Positions 6,867 to 15,860 of a stretch of 22,422 bases of DNA are shown here, piece by piece. The position numbers and the translations under genes are program-made. Numbering within the stretch: position 1 is the first letter of the stretch; each line of letters opens with the position of its first letter. The stretch covers positions 1 to 22,422 of the forward strand of contig CABKMN010000038.1 of NCBI GenBank assembly GCA_902373525.1. The letters are read 5' to 3'. The notes under the pieces were generated by a model that saw only the letters and a list, made by a program, of their open reading frames with translations, had not been told where the DNA came from and did no database searches. Origin of the DNA: an uncultured Bilophila sp. (GTDB taxonomy: Bacteria; Desulfobacterota; Desulfovibrionia; Desulfovibrionales; Desulfovibrionaceae).

Positions 6867-9521
6867 TTATCCGGCGATCTTCGCCTTGAGCACCGCCAGA
6901 GCTTCGTCAATGCCTGCGGGGTTCGTGCCGCCGGCCTGCGCCTGATCGGGGCGTCCGCCGCCGGACCCGGCGATGGGCGCGGCGACTTCCTTGATCAGCG
7001 CGGGTGCGGTGAAGCGTCCGTGCAGGTCCTTGGAAACGTAGAGGATCATGCTGACCTTGCTTTCGTCGACGGGCGCGGCGACGCAGGCCACGCCGGAGGG
7101 CAGCTTGGAGCGGATGTCGTCCATCACTTCGCGCAGGGCCTTGATGTTGGTTGTGCCGAGCTTCGCGGCGAGCACCTTCACGCCGTTGATCTCCTCGATC
7201 TTGGACATGAGGTCCCCGCCCTGACCGGACGCGGCCTGCGCGGCGGCCTTTTCGAGGTCCTTGCGGAGCCCGCGGTTTTCCTTCTGGAGCGCGTCCAGCT
7301 TGGCGACGAGCCCGCCGGGCTGCGTCTTGAGCATGCCCGAGAGCTGATGCAGCTCGTCCCGCATGGCGTGGACGAGCCTGAGGGCGTTCCAGCCGGTGGC
7401 GGCTTCGATGCGGCGCGTGCCCGCCGCGATGCCGCTTTCGGACAGGATCACGAACCCGCCCGCCTGACCGGTGCTGTGCAGGTGCGTGCCGCCGCACAGC
7501 TCGACGGATTCGGTGTGGTCGCCGTCGCCGATGGTCACCACGCGCACGGTGTCGCCGTACTTTTCCCCGAAGAGGGCCATCGCGCCCATGTCGATGGCGG
7601 CCTGCTGGCCCATGAGTCTGGTGGACAGCGGATAGTCGGCCATGATCGCGGCGTTCACGTCGTGTTCCACGGCGGCGAGCTCTTCCGGCGTCATGGGAGC
7701 GATGTGCGAGAAGTCGAAACGCAGACGGTCCGGCGTGACCAGCGAACCGGCCTGACGCACATGGTCGCCCAGCACGCGGCGCAGGGCCGCATGGAGGAGG
7801 TGCGTGCAGGTGTGGTTGCGGGCCGCGTCGAGACGGGTCGATTCGGTTACGGTGAGCACCACCTCCTGATCCGGGAGCAGGGTGCCGTTGTCCACGGCGA
7901 TGCGGTGGACCGTGAGGTCGGCGGAGGGTTTCAGGGCGTCCAGCACCTTCGCGGTGCCCGCCGGGGCGGCGAGGATGCCGGTGTCGGCGCACTGGCCGCC
8001 GGACGCGCCGTAGAAGGGCGTCCGGTCGGTGACGACGTAGCCCCTGGCTCCGTCGGCGAGCGCGTCGACGGGGAGGCCGTCCTCATCGAGCAGGGCCACC
8101 ACCCGGCCCACGCCGGACAGGGCGTCGTAGCCGAAGAAGTCGCTCTTGAGGCCGTCCTCAAGCAGGGTCTGGAAGCGGGAGGCCACGTCCTTTTCGCCCG
8201 ATCCCTTCCACGCGGCGCGGGCGCGGCGGCGCTGCTGGAGCATGAAGTCGTTGAACCCGGCCTCGTCGGCCTTGAAGCCGCGCTTTTCCGCCGCGTCGTT
8301 CACGATGTCCAGCGGGAAGCCGTACGTGTCGTAGAGCCGGAACGCGGTTTCGCCGGGGATGATCTTTTCGCCGCGGGCGGCGAGGGCGTCCATTTCCTCT
8401 TCGAGCATGGCGAGGCCCTTGTCCAGCGTGGCGGAGAAGCGTTCCTCCTCCTCGCGGACGACGCGGGCCATGAAGTCGGCGCGGGCGCGCAGTTCGGGAT
8501 AGTCGTCGCCCATGACCTCCACGACCTTGAGCGCGGTCTTGTAGAGGAAGGATTCCTGCATGCCCATGAGGCGGCCGAAGCGGTAGGCGCGGCGGATGAG
8601 GCGGCGCAGGATGTAGCTGCGGCCCTCGTTGGAGGGCAGGATGCCGTCCGCAATCATGAAGGCGATGGCGCGGCTGTGGTCCGCGATGACGCGCAGGGCG
8701 GTGTCCGTGTCGTCGTTGTCGTGGTAGCGGACGCCCGCGAGTTCGGCCATGTACTGGATGAAGGTCTGGAACAGGTCGGTGTCGTAGTTGGAGCGCACGC
8801 CCTGACACACGCCCGCGATGCGTTCGAGACCCATGCCGGTGTCGATGGAGGGGCGGGGCAGGGGCACGCGGGAGCCGTCGGGGAGCTGCTCGAACTGCAT
8901 GAACACGAGGTTCCAGATTTCGAGGAAGCGGTCGCAGTCGCACTTGCCGATGCCGCAGTCGGGGCCGCAGGCCATGTCCGCGCCCTGATCGAAGTGGATT
9001 TCCGAACAGGGGCCGCAGGGGCCGGTGTCGCCCATGCTCCAGAAGTTGTCCTTGTCGCCGAGGCGGAAGATGCGTTCGGGCGCGACGCCCGCGACCTTCT
9101 GCCACAGTTCGAAGGCTTCGTCGTCGTCCTTGTAGACGGTGACGTACAGCTTCTCCTTGGGCAGCTTCAGCTCTTCGGTGATGAAGGTCCACGCGAAGCG
9201 GATGGCGTCTTCCTTGAAGTAGTCCCCGAAGGAGAAGTTGCCGAGCATTTCGAAGAAGGTATGGTGGCGGGCGGTGCGGCCCACGTTGTCGAGGTCGTTG
9301 TGCTTGCCGCCCACGCGCAGACATTTCTGGGAAGTGGTGGCGCGCACGTAGTCGCGTTTTTCCTGCCCGCAGAAAATCTTCTTGAACTGCACCATGCCCG
9401 CGTTGGTGAACAGCAGGGACGGGTCGTCGCGGGGGATCAGCGACGAGGAGGGGACTTCGGTGTGGCCGTTTTTCTTGAAGTAGTCCAGAAAGCGGCGGCG
9501 GATTTCGTTGGCTGTCAGCAT
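6867..9521 (-). CDS. alaS: Alanyl-tRNA synthetase
   Basis: AlaRS is a class II synthetase that charges tRNA-Ala and edits mischarged Ser and Gly. The 884-residue length is standard. The N-terminal catalytic core starts MLTANEIRRRFLDYFKKNGHTEVPSSSL and contains the signatures LFTNAGMVQFK, RVGGKHNDLDNVGRTARHHTFFEM and GDTGPCGPCSEIHFD. The editing domain supplies the zinc ligands HTCTH (about 567-571) and CGGTH (about 674-678). The C-Ala domain ends with the glycine-rich GSGGGRPDQAQAGG segment. I chose the ATG at 9521, with GGAG five bases upstream; a longer in-frame reading runs back into recA and is not used. recA lies 89 bases upstream on the same strand, with a hairpin in the gap, so alaS may be partly co-transcribed with recA. 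A small hairpin (9550-9564) sits in its leader. Confidence 0.98.
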   Translation of the reverse strand: MLTANEIRRRFLDYFKKNGHTEVPSSSLIPRDDPSLLFTNAGMVQFKKIFCGQEKRDYVRATTSQKCLRVGGKHNDLDNVGRTARHHTFFEMLGNFSFGDYFKEDAIRFAWTFITEELKLPKEKLYVTVYKDDDEAFELWQKVAGVAPERIFRLGDKDNFWSMGDTGPCGPCSEIHFDQGADMACGPDCGIGKCDCDRFLEIWNLVFMQFEQLPDGSRVPLPRPSIDTGMGLERIAGVCQGVRSNYDTDLFQTFIQYMAELAGVRYHDNDDTDTALRVIADHSRAIAFMIADGILPSNEGRSYILRRLIRRAYRFGRLMGMQESFLYKTALKVVEVMGDDYPELRARADFMARVVREEEERFSATLDKGLAMLEEEMDALAARGEKIIPGETAFRLYDTYGFPLDIVNDAAEKRGFKADEAGFNDFMLQQRRRARAAWKGSGEKDVASRFQTLLEDGLKSDFFGYDALSGVGRVVALLDEDGLPVDALADGARGYVVTDRTPFYGASGGQCADTGILAAPAGTAKVLDALKPSADLTVHRIAVDNGTLLPDQEVVLTVTESTRLDAARNHTCTHLLHAALRRVLGDHVRQAGSLVTPDRLRFDFSHIAPMTPEELAAVEHDVNAAIMADYPLSTRLMGQQAAIDMGAMALFGEKYGDTVRVVTIGDGDHTESVELCGGTHLHSTGQAGGFVILSESGIAAGTRRIEAATGWNALRLVHAMRDELHQLSGMLKTQPGGLVAKLDALQKENRGLRKDLEKAAAQAASGQGGDLMSKIEEINGVKVLAAKLGTTNIKALREVMDDIRSKLPSGVACVAAPVDESKVSMILYVSKDLHGRFTAPALIKEVAAPIAGSGGGRPDQAQAGGTNPAGIDEALAVLKAKIAG

Positions 9522-9573
9522 AGGGGCTCCTGCGGGGGATGGAAAGGTGGGGCACGGCGTGCCCGGAGGCGTC

Positions 9574-9604
9574 GGAAAGGGGAGGCCGCGGCCTCCCCCC
9601 TTCC
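9574..9604 (-). terminator. 3' hairpin between recA and alaS
   Basis: Bases 9579-9598 form a perfect 20-base palindrome of GGGGAGGCC and its complement around a GC centre, flanked by GGAA/TTCC that can extend the stem. It starts seven bases after the recA stop. No U-tract follows, so it could attenuate rather than block transcription into alaS. Confidence 0.6.
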
Positions 9605-9610
9605 GGTCGG

Positions 9611-10711
<1,101 letters not shown>

Positions 10712-10746
10712 ATCGGGGAACTCCGTATGAGTGGCGGGTTTGAGGC

Positions 10747-10761
10747 GGAACCGTTCGTTCC
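10747..10761. promoter_or_regulatory. Candidate SOS (LexA) operator at the recA promoter
   Basis: GGAAC (10747-10751) and GTTCC (10757-10761) form a perfect inverted repeat with a five-base centre. It begins nine bases beyond the -10 box of the recA promoter, so it would cover the first transcribed bases, a usual place for a repressor site. The half-sites resemble GAAC/GTTC SOS boxes of other phyla, but the spacing differs and this clade's LexA box was not looked up. Confidence 0.4.
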
Positions 10762-10770
10762 AGATCGGCC

Positions 10771-10799
10771 TTTATACCAAAAGCCTCCGGGACGGGCAA
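10771..10799 (-). promoter_or_regulatory. Sigma-70-type promoter of recA
   Basis: TTGCCC (10799-10794) and TATAAA (10776-10771) are separated by 17 bases on the minus strand. The transcription start should be near 10764, about 50 bases before the recA ATG, and the candidate operator at 10747-10761 follows at once. Confidence 0.7.
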
Positions 10800-10869
10800 C
10801 AGGATTACCGGATGCGGTGCCGGTATTTCAATGGATTCCGCTGGATAGAACAAGGTAGAAAAGAAGGGG

Positions 10870-10891
10870 CGGGGGAGGATGGCCTCCCCCG
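10870..10891 (-). terminator. 3' hairpin after the membrane-anchored protein gene
   Basis: CGGGGGAGG (10870-10878) pairs perfectly with CCTCCCCCG (10883-10891) around ATGG, 11 bases after the stop codon on the minus strand. CCCCTTCTTTTC follows on that strand, a weak T-rich tail. The purine-rich arm matches the style of the other hairpins here. Confidence 0.65.
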
Positions 10892-10902
10892 TCCGGTCCG
10901 GG

Positions 10903-12471
10903 TTACTTCTTCATCAGCTCGGAGATCAGTTCCTGAGCGGTCTTGGGGCCGGGGCTCACTTCCAGCTTGAACAGCGGGGAATCGCCCGAAGCCGCTTCGA
11001 TTTCGTCGGCGGTCATGGGCTTGGGCGAGTCGAAGATGATGCGGACCGCGCCGGGACGGTCGATGAAGTCCATCAGCTTGGGCATGCCCTCGCCGGAGGC
11101 GGCCTGCCCGGCGTTTTCGCGGACGTACTGCTTGGCCAGCGCGATGCACTGGTCGGTCGTCAGGCCCATGAGCTGCTGCCCGATGAGGCCCAGACGGGGA
11201 AGCAGCCCTTCGTCGGCGTAGCCGATTTCAATGCGGGTGAACTTCAGGTTTTCGTCCATGAAGCGTTCGATCGCTTCATCCTCGGCGGGCGTAGCGGCCT
11301 TGACGCTCATCTGGAACACCTTGTCGAGGGCCTCACGGGGCATCACGCCCTTGAAGGCCATGTCGGCGGTGCCGAGTTCGGCCAGACTGAGGGAGCCGGA
11401 ACTGGTGAACGCGCCGTCCTTGGCGGGCAGGGACAGAGAGAAGGCCGCGCTGGCGTCCAAATCCTTCACGCCCATGATCGACAGCAGTTGCAACTGGGGG
11501 ATCAGCGAGGCGGGCGCCTTGGCGTGCTCCACCGTGACGTCGAAGGAGAAGGGGTCGGTGCTCGGGTTGGCGAAGGTGACCTTGGCGATGGAGAGGCCGA
11601 GCAGGCTGTTCTGGCTCTTGATGTCGTTCAGGTGCAGGGCCCCGAGGAGAGGCCGGGGGCCGCCGAACACCTCCCGCAGCAACGCCAGCGCTTCTTCGTC
11701 GCTGATGTCCGGCTTGGCGGAGATGAGCTTTTCGAAGACTTCGCGGGGCGGGAGGTTGATGTTTTCAACGCCGGCTTCGGCGATGCTCAGGACTTCCTTG
11801 TCGCGTACGGAGAGGCTGATGCCGGTGACGGAGGAACTGTCCAGATGGCCTTTCGCGTAGTTGACCTCGCGGGACTGCCGGGCCTTGACGGTGTAGGGGA
11901 GCTCCTTGCCCGCCGCCGAGACGTCGAGGGCGAGCCCTTCCGAGTAGGAAAGCGCGTACACGAGCATCCGGGCGGCCCTGACGGCGTCGGTTCCCGAAGC
12001 GTTCTGGAGGAGCGCCTTGACCGGGGCGGCTTCCACGCGGATGTTCTTGAAGGAACGGCTTCCGACCGTGGTGAGCGGATCGGGGCCGGCGGAGACCCCG
12101 GTCAGGGTCACGGCGTCGGCGACCGGGATTTCGGCTTCCTTGATTTCGCTGTTGGGGTCGCGCATCAGCGACAGGAACGTGGTGCCGGGATTCTGGACGT
12201 CCAGCGTTTCGAGACTGACGACTCTCGTCTGTCCGTCCACCCCGACGATGTCGGCGCGGATGTTTTTCAGCACGAGGTGGTTCTCGAGCAGGGTGTACGT
12301 CACGTCGCCCAGTTCCACATGGGCGTTTTTCGGGGTGTTGGCCGCCCATGTGCGGATGGCCTCGACGACGGCGTTTTCAAGGTAGCGCATTCCGCCGTAA
12401 CCAATTGCGATAACGGCAATAAAGGCGATGAAGAGGCCGGTCAGGCCTTTCTGGAGCTTGGAGAGAGCCAT
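10903..12471 (-). CDS. Membrane-anchored exported protein of unknown function
   Basis: I do not recognise this 522-residue protein. Residues 11-29 (LTGLFIAFIAVIAIGYGGM) form one hydrophobic helix preceded by lysines, so it is probably a signal anchor with the rest in the periplasm. The remainder is rich in beta-prone, alternating segments such as HVELGDVTYTLLENHLVLKNIRADIVG and a repeated theme of 'vtLtgvsa', 'itgislsv', which is like AsmA- or DUF945-type proteins, but I can name no diagnostic motif. GAGGA five bases before the ATG at 12471 and a good promoter at 12523-12551 fix the start; a longer frame that continues upstream through the end of the aldehyde dehydrogenase is spurious. It is a single-gene unit between two terminators. 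Confidence 0.85.
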   Translation of the reverse strand: MALSKLQKGLTGLFIAFIAVIAIGYGGMRYLENAVVEAIRTWAANTPKNAHVELGDVTYTLLENHLVLKNIRADIVGVDGQTRVVSLETLDVQNPGTTFLSLMRDPNSEIKEAEIPVADAVTLTGVSAGPDPLTTVGSRSFKNIRVEAAPVKALLQNASGTDAVRAARMLVYALSYSEGLALDVSAAGKELPYTVKARQSREVNYAKGHLDSSSVTGISLSVRDKEVLSIAEAGVENINLPPREVFEKLISAKPDISDEEALALLREVFGGPRPLLGALHLNDIKSQNSLLGLSIAKVTFANPSTDPFSFDVTVEHAKAPASLIPQLQLLSIMGVKDLDASAAFSLSLPAKDGAFTSSGSLSLAELGTADMAFKGVMPREALDKVFQMSVKAATPAEDEAIERFMDENLKFTRIEIGYADEGLLPRLGLIGQQLMGLTTDQCIALAKQYVRENAGQAASGEGMPKLMDFIDRPGAVRIIFDSPKPMTADEIEAASGDSPLFKLEVSPGPKTAQELISELMKK

Positions 12472-12522
12472 AACATCCTCATGCGGTTTTTGATGATCGA
12501 CCGGAAAATCTACAGGATGAAT

Positions 12523-12551
12523 AGTGTAGGTGCGCCCTCCTGCCCGGTCAA
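12523..12551 (-). promoter_or_regulatory. Sigma-70-type promoter of the membrane-anchored protein gene
   Basis: TTGACC (12551-12546) and TACACT (12528-12523) are 17 bases apart on the minus strand. It lies between the terminator of the aldehyde dehydrogenase gene and the ATG at 12471, so the gene is an independent unit with a leader of about 45 bases. Confidence 0.75.
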
Positions 12552-12579
12552 GAGAATCGTCGGGGAAAAAAGCGGAATG

Positions 12580-12613
12580 AAAAAAAGCGGCCCCGGAATG
12601 TTCCGGGGCCGCT
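12580..12613 (-). terminator. Intrinsic terminator of the aldehyde dehydrogenase gene
   Basis: A perfect 13-bp stem (12586-12598 with 12601-12613) has a two-base centre and is followed on the minus strand by a run of T (12585-12580). This is a textbook rho-independent terminator, about 100 bases past the stop codon. Confidence 0.92.
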
Positions 12614-12713
12614 GCGGGAGGCCGTTTCGACGTGGGGGGGAGCCCCGGCGCGGGGGCGCTCCGGCCGAGTGCCGGAGGAACCGTCCCGCCGGGAGGCCGT
12701 CCCGTGATGCGGG

Positions 12714-14243
12714 CTACGACGCCACGCAGGAACGGACGGCCTTGGGCTTCGCGGCGTCTCCGCCCTTCTTGGCGTTGGGGTCGACGGTGCGGATCGTGGT
12801 GACCTTGTTCTGGGTGAAGAAGTCGATGCCGTCCTTGCCCTGCGCCTTGTTGGTGCCGAGGAGCGAGCCCTTGATGCCGCCGAAGGGGATGTACGGGTGC
12901 GGGGCGCAGATGCCCACGTTGATCCCGACCATGCCTACGTCGGCGTCGCGGCTGAACTTTTCGGCGTAGAACTGGCTCTGGGTGAAGATGCACGCGCCGT
13001 TGCCGAATTCCGACCGGCGGATGAGGTCAAGGGCGTCGTCCATATCCGCGATTTTGATCGTGGCGACCAGCGGGCCGAAGACTTCGGTGGTGAACAGCGG
13101 GTTGCAGGGCGTCACGTCCTTGATGATCGTGGGGCCGACGAAGAAGCCGTTCCTGTTCTTTTCCGGAAGATCGGGGTTGCGCCCGTCGAGGACGAGTTCG
13201 CAGCCGTGCCCGTGCCCGAGGGCGATGTCCACGTATTCCTTCACCTTGTCGGCGGCGGCGCGGGAGATCAGGGGGCCCATGAATACGTCGGGATCGAGGG
13301 CGTCGCCGACCTTCACCTTTTTGGCGGCCTCGATCATGCGTTCGAGGACCGTATCGTACAGTTCGGGCACGATGGCGACGATGGACCCGGCGAGGCAGCG
13401 CTGACCGGCGGAGCCGAAGCAGGAGTTGACGTAGTTGTCGATGAACACGTCGATGTCGGCGTCTTCCATGACCACGAGCATGTTTTTCGCGCCGCCGAGG
13501 AGCATGGAGCGCTTGGCGCCGCGGGCACAGCCTTCCGCCATCTTTTTGGCGGTCGGGGTGGAGCCGACGAGGCACACGCCCGCGATGCGCGGGTCTTCAT
13601 ACCATGTGCCGGGGATGTCGCGGTTGCCGTGGATGACGTTGACGACGCCGGCGGGCAGGCCGATTTCCATAAAGATGTCGCACATCATCTGCATGAAGTA
13701 GGGCGACTGCGTGGACGGCTTGAAAATAAAGGTGTTGCCCGTGCCGATGGCGAAGGGGATGAACCAGCCGAACACCAGCGCCGGGAAGTTGAAGGGAGCC
13801 ACGCCGCCGAACACGCCGAGCGACTGCTTCACGACCTTGCCGGAGATGCTCCCGGCGATGCCGTCGATGGTTTCGCCCTGAATGAGCGCGGGGATGGTGC
13901 AGGCCATTTCCACGATTTCGATGACGCGCTGGACTTCGCCGCGGGCTTCGGAAATGTGTTTCGCCTGATCGAGCGCGATGCCCTGCGCGAGCTTTTCATG
14001 GTCGCGGATCATACACTCGCGGATTTTGTGGATGTAGATCATGCGCTTGGCGATGGGGACCAGACGCCACGTCTTGTAGGCTTCGGCGGCGGTGGCGATG
14101 GCGGCTTCGCAGGTGTCCTTGCCGGACATGGGCACGGAGCCGATTGTTTCGCCCGTGGAGGGGTTGTACAGGGGGACCGTTTTGCCGCCCGTTTCTTCCT
14201 GCCACTGACCGTTGATGAAATTGCGGATCACTATCTGGGACAT
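12714..14243 (-). CDS. CoA-acylating (methyl)malonate-semialdehyde dehydrogenase-type aldehyde dehydrogenase (MmsA family)
   Basis: The 509-residue product is an NAD-dependent aldehyde dehydrogenase of the MmsA/IolA branch, whose studied members convert methylmalonate or malonate semialdehyde plus CoA to propionyl- or acetyl-CoA and CO2. Typical segments are VAPFNFPALVF (148-158, with oxyanion Asn152), NTFIFKPS (170-177), GAKN (251-254) where other aldehyde dehydrogenases keep a general-base Glu-Leu-Gly, and FGSAGQRC (276-283) with catalytic Cys283. DADVGMVGINVG and a C-terminal GTNKAQGKDGIDFFTQNKV also fit the branch. The loss of the general-base Glu is normal for CoA-acylating members. GGAGG six bases before the ATG marks the start. 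The gene has its own terminator and possible AraC-type sites upstream. The in vivo aldehyde may differ, for example one from amino-acid, inositol or sulfonate breakdown. Confidence 0.9.
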   Translation of the reverse strand: MSQIVIRNFINGQWQEETGGKTVPLYNPSTGETIGSVPMSGKDTCEAAIATAAEAYKTWRLVPIAKRMIYIHKIRECMIRDHEKLAQGIALDQAKHISEARGEVQRVIEIVEMACTIPALIQGETIDGIAGSISGKVVKQSLGVFGGVAPFNFPALVFGWFIPFAIGTGNTFIFKPSTQSPYFMQMMCDIFMEIGLPAGVVNVIHGNRDIPGTWYEDPRIAGVCLVGSTPTAKKMAEGCARGAKRSMLLGGAKNMLVVMEDADIDVFIDNYVNSCFGSAGQRCLAGSIVAIVPELYDTVLERMIEAAKKVKVGDALDPDVFMGPLISRAAADKVKEYVDIALGHGHGCELVLDGRNPDLPEKNRNGFFVGPTIIKDVTPCNPLFTTEVFGPLVATIKIADMDDALDLIRRSEFGNGACIFTQSQFYAEKFSRDADVGMVGINVGICAPHPYIPFGGIKGSLLGTNKAQGKDGIDFFTQNKVTTIRTVDPNAKKGGDAAKPKAVRSCVAS

Positions 14244-14302
14244 GGTGCGCCTCCGTATATCTCGGGGTGGGATTCCCGTTTCGGGTTTTTCGTCCTGTGT
14301 CC

Positions 14303-14368
14303 CGTATACCTCGCCCGCGTCCCGCCGTCTTCTCGCATTCTGCCAAACTGTATCGCGTTTCTGCCAAA
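14303..14368 (-). promoter_or_regulatory. Candidate activator-dependent promoter of the aldehyde dehydrogenase gene
   Basis: TTCTGCCAAA occurs at 14338-14347 and again at 14359-14368, exactly 21 bases apart, two DNA turns on the same face. Both copies are preceded by a TCGC motif. On the minus strand the copies (TTTGGCAGAA) lie upstream of a -10-like TATACG (14308-14303) that lacks a recognisable -35. Direct repeats 21 bp apart next to a poor -35 box are typical of AraC/XylS-activated promoters, and an AraC-type regulator gene is the next gene upstream. Confidence 0.45.
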
Positions 14369-14369
14369 A

Positions 14370-14990
14370 TGGGGAAGAAGGAGCGGGGAAGGGGGCCTTC
14401 CTCCAAGGGCTCCGTCAGAGGATTTGAACGGTGCTTCTGAACAGCATGTTGAAATGGCAATGTTTTTTCAAGGTGGCTCTGTTTGGTACGCGCCATGACG
14501 GAGGCGTTCTTCAGAAGCCGCCTGAAACGCCGAAATCCCATGAAACCCCACGGCACCCCTTTCCCCGCAACAGGCCGGTGCGGCTCCCGCGCCTCCCAAG
14601 GAAGTCCTCCTTCCCGCATGCGGAGTGCGACGAATGCCGAGGGTGATCGCGTCAAGTTCCCGTCCCTCCTTCCCGCATGCGGAGTGTGGCGGTGGAGGGG
14701 CGTTCGCCATCTGTTCGAGGTGCCCCTTCCCGCATGCGGAGTGCGGGGTGAGGAAGTGGGGCGGCCCGTCCGGCGCAGCCCTCCCCTGTGCGGAGTATGG
14801 AGCGTATCAGCCGAGTGTATGTTTTCCCCGTACAGGCCCTTCCCCAGTGCGGAGTGTGGAGGACGCGCGGCACGGGAGCTCGCCGCGGTTTTTCGCACGG
14901 GTACGTGGGACGTACGTCTTTTTCAGCGGAGTTGATGCGGTCCGGCGTGCGGAGGGAGGCAAGACCGTTCGGGACGGAAGCCCGGACGTT
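14370..14990. other. Gene-free stretch of about 620 bases
   Basis: No reading frame here looks like a real protein: open frames on both strands are low-complexity, arginine- and proline-rich translations of GC-rich DNA. The stretch contains the five-unit interspersed repeat (14606-14856) and a perfect small hairpin, GTACGT/ACGTAC with a GGG loop (14901-14915), followed by GTCTTTTT on the plus strand, which could be a plus-strand terminator of an unseen RNA. Confidence 0.5.
14606..14856. repeat. Five-unit interspersed repeat with 54-59-base period
   Basis: The 18-base element CTTCCCGCATGCGGAGTG is present exactly at 14610-14627, 14669-14686 and 14726-14743. Two diverged copies follow at 14780-14797 and 14839-14856, which keep TGCGGAGT. 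Start-to-start distances are 59, 57, 54 and 59 bases. The intervening 36-41 bases are not alike. The core CCGCATGCGG is a perfect 10-base palindrome. A possible further degenerate unit lies near 14555. The repeats are too short and too variable for an ordinary CRISPR, and no cas gene is present. Confidence 0.8.
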
Positions 14991-15785
14991 TCAGCGGGCG
15001 ATCTGTCCGGGCGTGCGGCCGAACAGCTTCTTGAAGGCGGCGATGAAGGCGGAAACCGACGCGTACCCGCAGTTGAGCGCCACGGCGGTGACGTTCTGTC
15101 CGGCTTCGAGCTGCCCGCGCGCGTGGAGGAGGCGGATGCGCTGCCGCCAGCGGCCGAAGGATTCCCCGGTCTGGCGCTGGAACAGGCGGGCGAGAGTGCG
15201 TTCGGACATGCCGAGCCGCACGCACCATTCGCGGATGGTTTCGGGGGAGTCGGGTTCGTTGAGGAGCGCGGTGCACAGGGCCACGAGGCGGCGGTCCCTC
15301 GGCATGGGCATGGGAAACCCCACCTCGGGAAGCAGGGGAAGCTGGTCGAGGAGCACGGACACCATCCGGCCTGCGGGGCCCGATTCGTCGTATTCGACGG
15401 AGATGGGGCTGAGGGCGAGGATCAGCTCGCGCACCAGCGGCGACACCTCCATCGCGTGGTAGCGCCGGAAGCGGGGGCCGGGCGGCAGGACTCGGGGCAT
15501 GATGTACAGGCTGTTGTCCACGGAGGATTCGGGAATGTACCACTCGTGCGTCAGGCCCGGCGGTATCCATACGGCTCGCCCGGGCGGGGCGGCGTAGTTG
15601 CCGAGTTCGGTGCAGACGACCATGTACCCGGAACGCATGAACGCCAGTTCCCCCCAGTGTTCATGGGTGTGGATGTCGCTCCATGTGCCCGCCTTGAAGG
15701 TGTCGTTGAACCAGAAGACGGGACGCGGCAGCGTGGCGAACGGAATGTCGTAGCTTTTGACCTCGGTGAGACGGTGTGATTTCAT
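14991..15785 (-). CDS. AraC-family transcriptional regulator with N-terminal cupin domain
   Basis: The 264-residue protein has an N-terminal cupin-like sensor (about 30-110), with HTHEHWGE at 39-46 as the metal/ligand motif and WIPPGLTHEW at 73-82. Its C-terminal AraC DNA-binding domain has two helix-turn-helix units, SPETIREWCVRLGMSERTLARLF (about 180-202) and NVTAVALNCGYASVSAFIAAFKKLFGRTPGQ (about 231-261), the second carrying the family signature. I chose the ATG at 15785, with GGAG upstream and a promoter just before it; a longer frame to 15920 would start upstream of that promoter. Likely targets are the aldehyde dehydrogenase gene downstream on the same strand, which has a 21-bp-spaced repeat, or the divergent antiporter gene. 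The ligand is unknown. Confidence 0.93.
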   Translation of the reverse strand: MKSHRLTEVKSYDIPFATLPRPVFWFNDTFKAGTWSDIHTHEHWGELAFMRSGYMVVCTELGNYAAPPGRAVWIPPGLTHEWYIPESSVDNSLYIMPRVLPPGPRFRRYHAMEVSPLVRELILALSPISVEYDESGPAGRMVSVLLDQLPLLPEVGFPMPMPRDRRLVALCTALLNEPDSPETIREWCVRLGMSERTLARLFQRQTGESFGRWRQRIRLLHARGQLEAGQNVTAVALNCGYASVSAFIAAFKKLFGRTPGQIAR

Positions 15786-15808
15786 GAGGGGCGTCTCCAG
15801 TGGACGAA

Positions 15809-15838
15809 AGTATAGTGCAAAGCCGTTCCCGCCGACAA
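15809..15838 (-). promoter_or_regulatory. Sigma-70-type promoter of the AraC-type regulator gene
   Basis: TTGTCG (15838-15833) and TATACT (15814-15809) are 18 bases apart on the minus strand, with the ATG about 24 bases after the -10 box. The short leader supports the start at 15785. Confidence 0.68.
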
Positions 15839-15860
15839 GAGGGGCGGACCGGAACGGGCA

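Noticed and set aside
12472..12993. An upstream extension of the membrane-anchored protein gene by 174 residues
   Set aside because: The extension is out-of-frame DNA of the aldehyde dehydrogenase gene and crosses that gene's terminator; a promoter and ribosome site directly before 12471 fix the start.
14415..14440. A minus-strand tRNA 3' end (TTCAAATCCTCT looks like a T-arm)
   Set aside because: The bases upstream on that strand cannot be folded into anticodon and D arms, and no CCA-type acceptor pairing is seen.
14606..14856. Calling the five-unit repeat a CRISPR array
   Set aside because: The shared part is only 18-22 bases, two copies differ at several positions, the period varies from 54 to 59, and no cas gene or leader is present.
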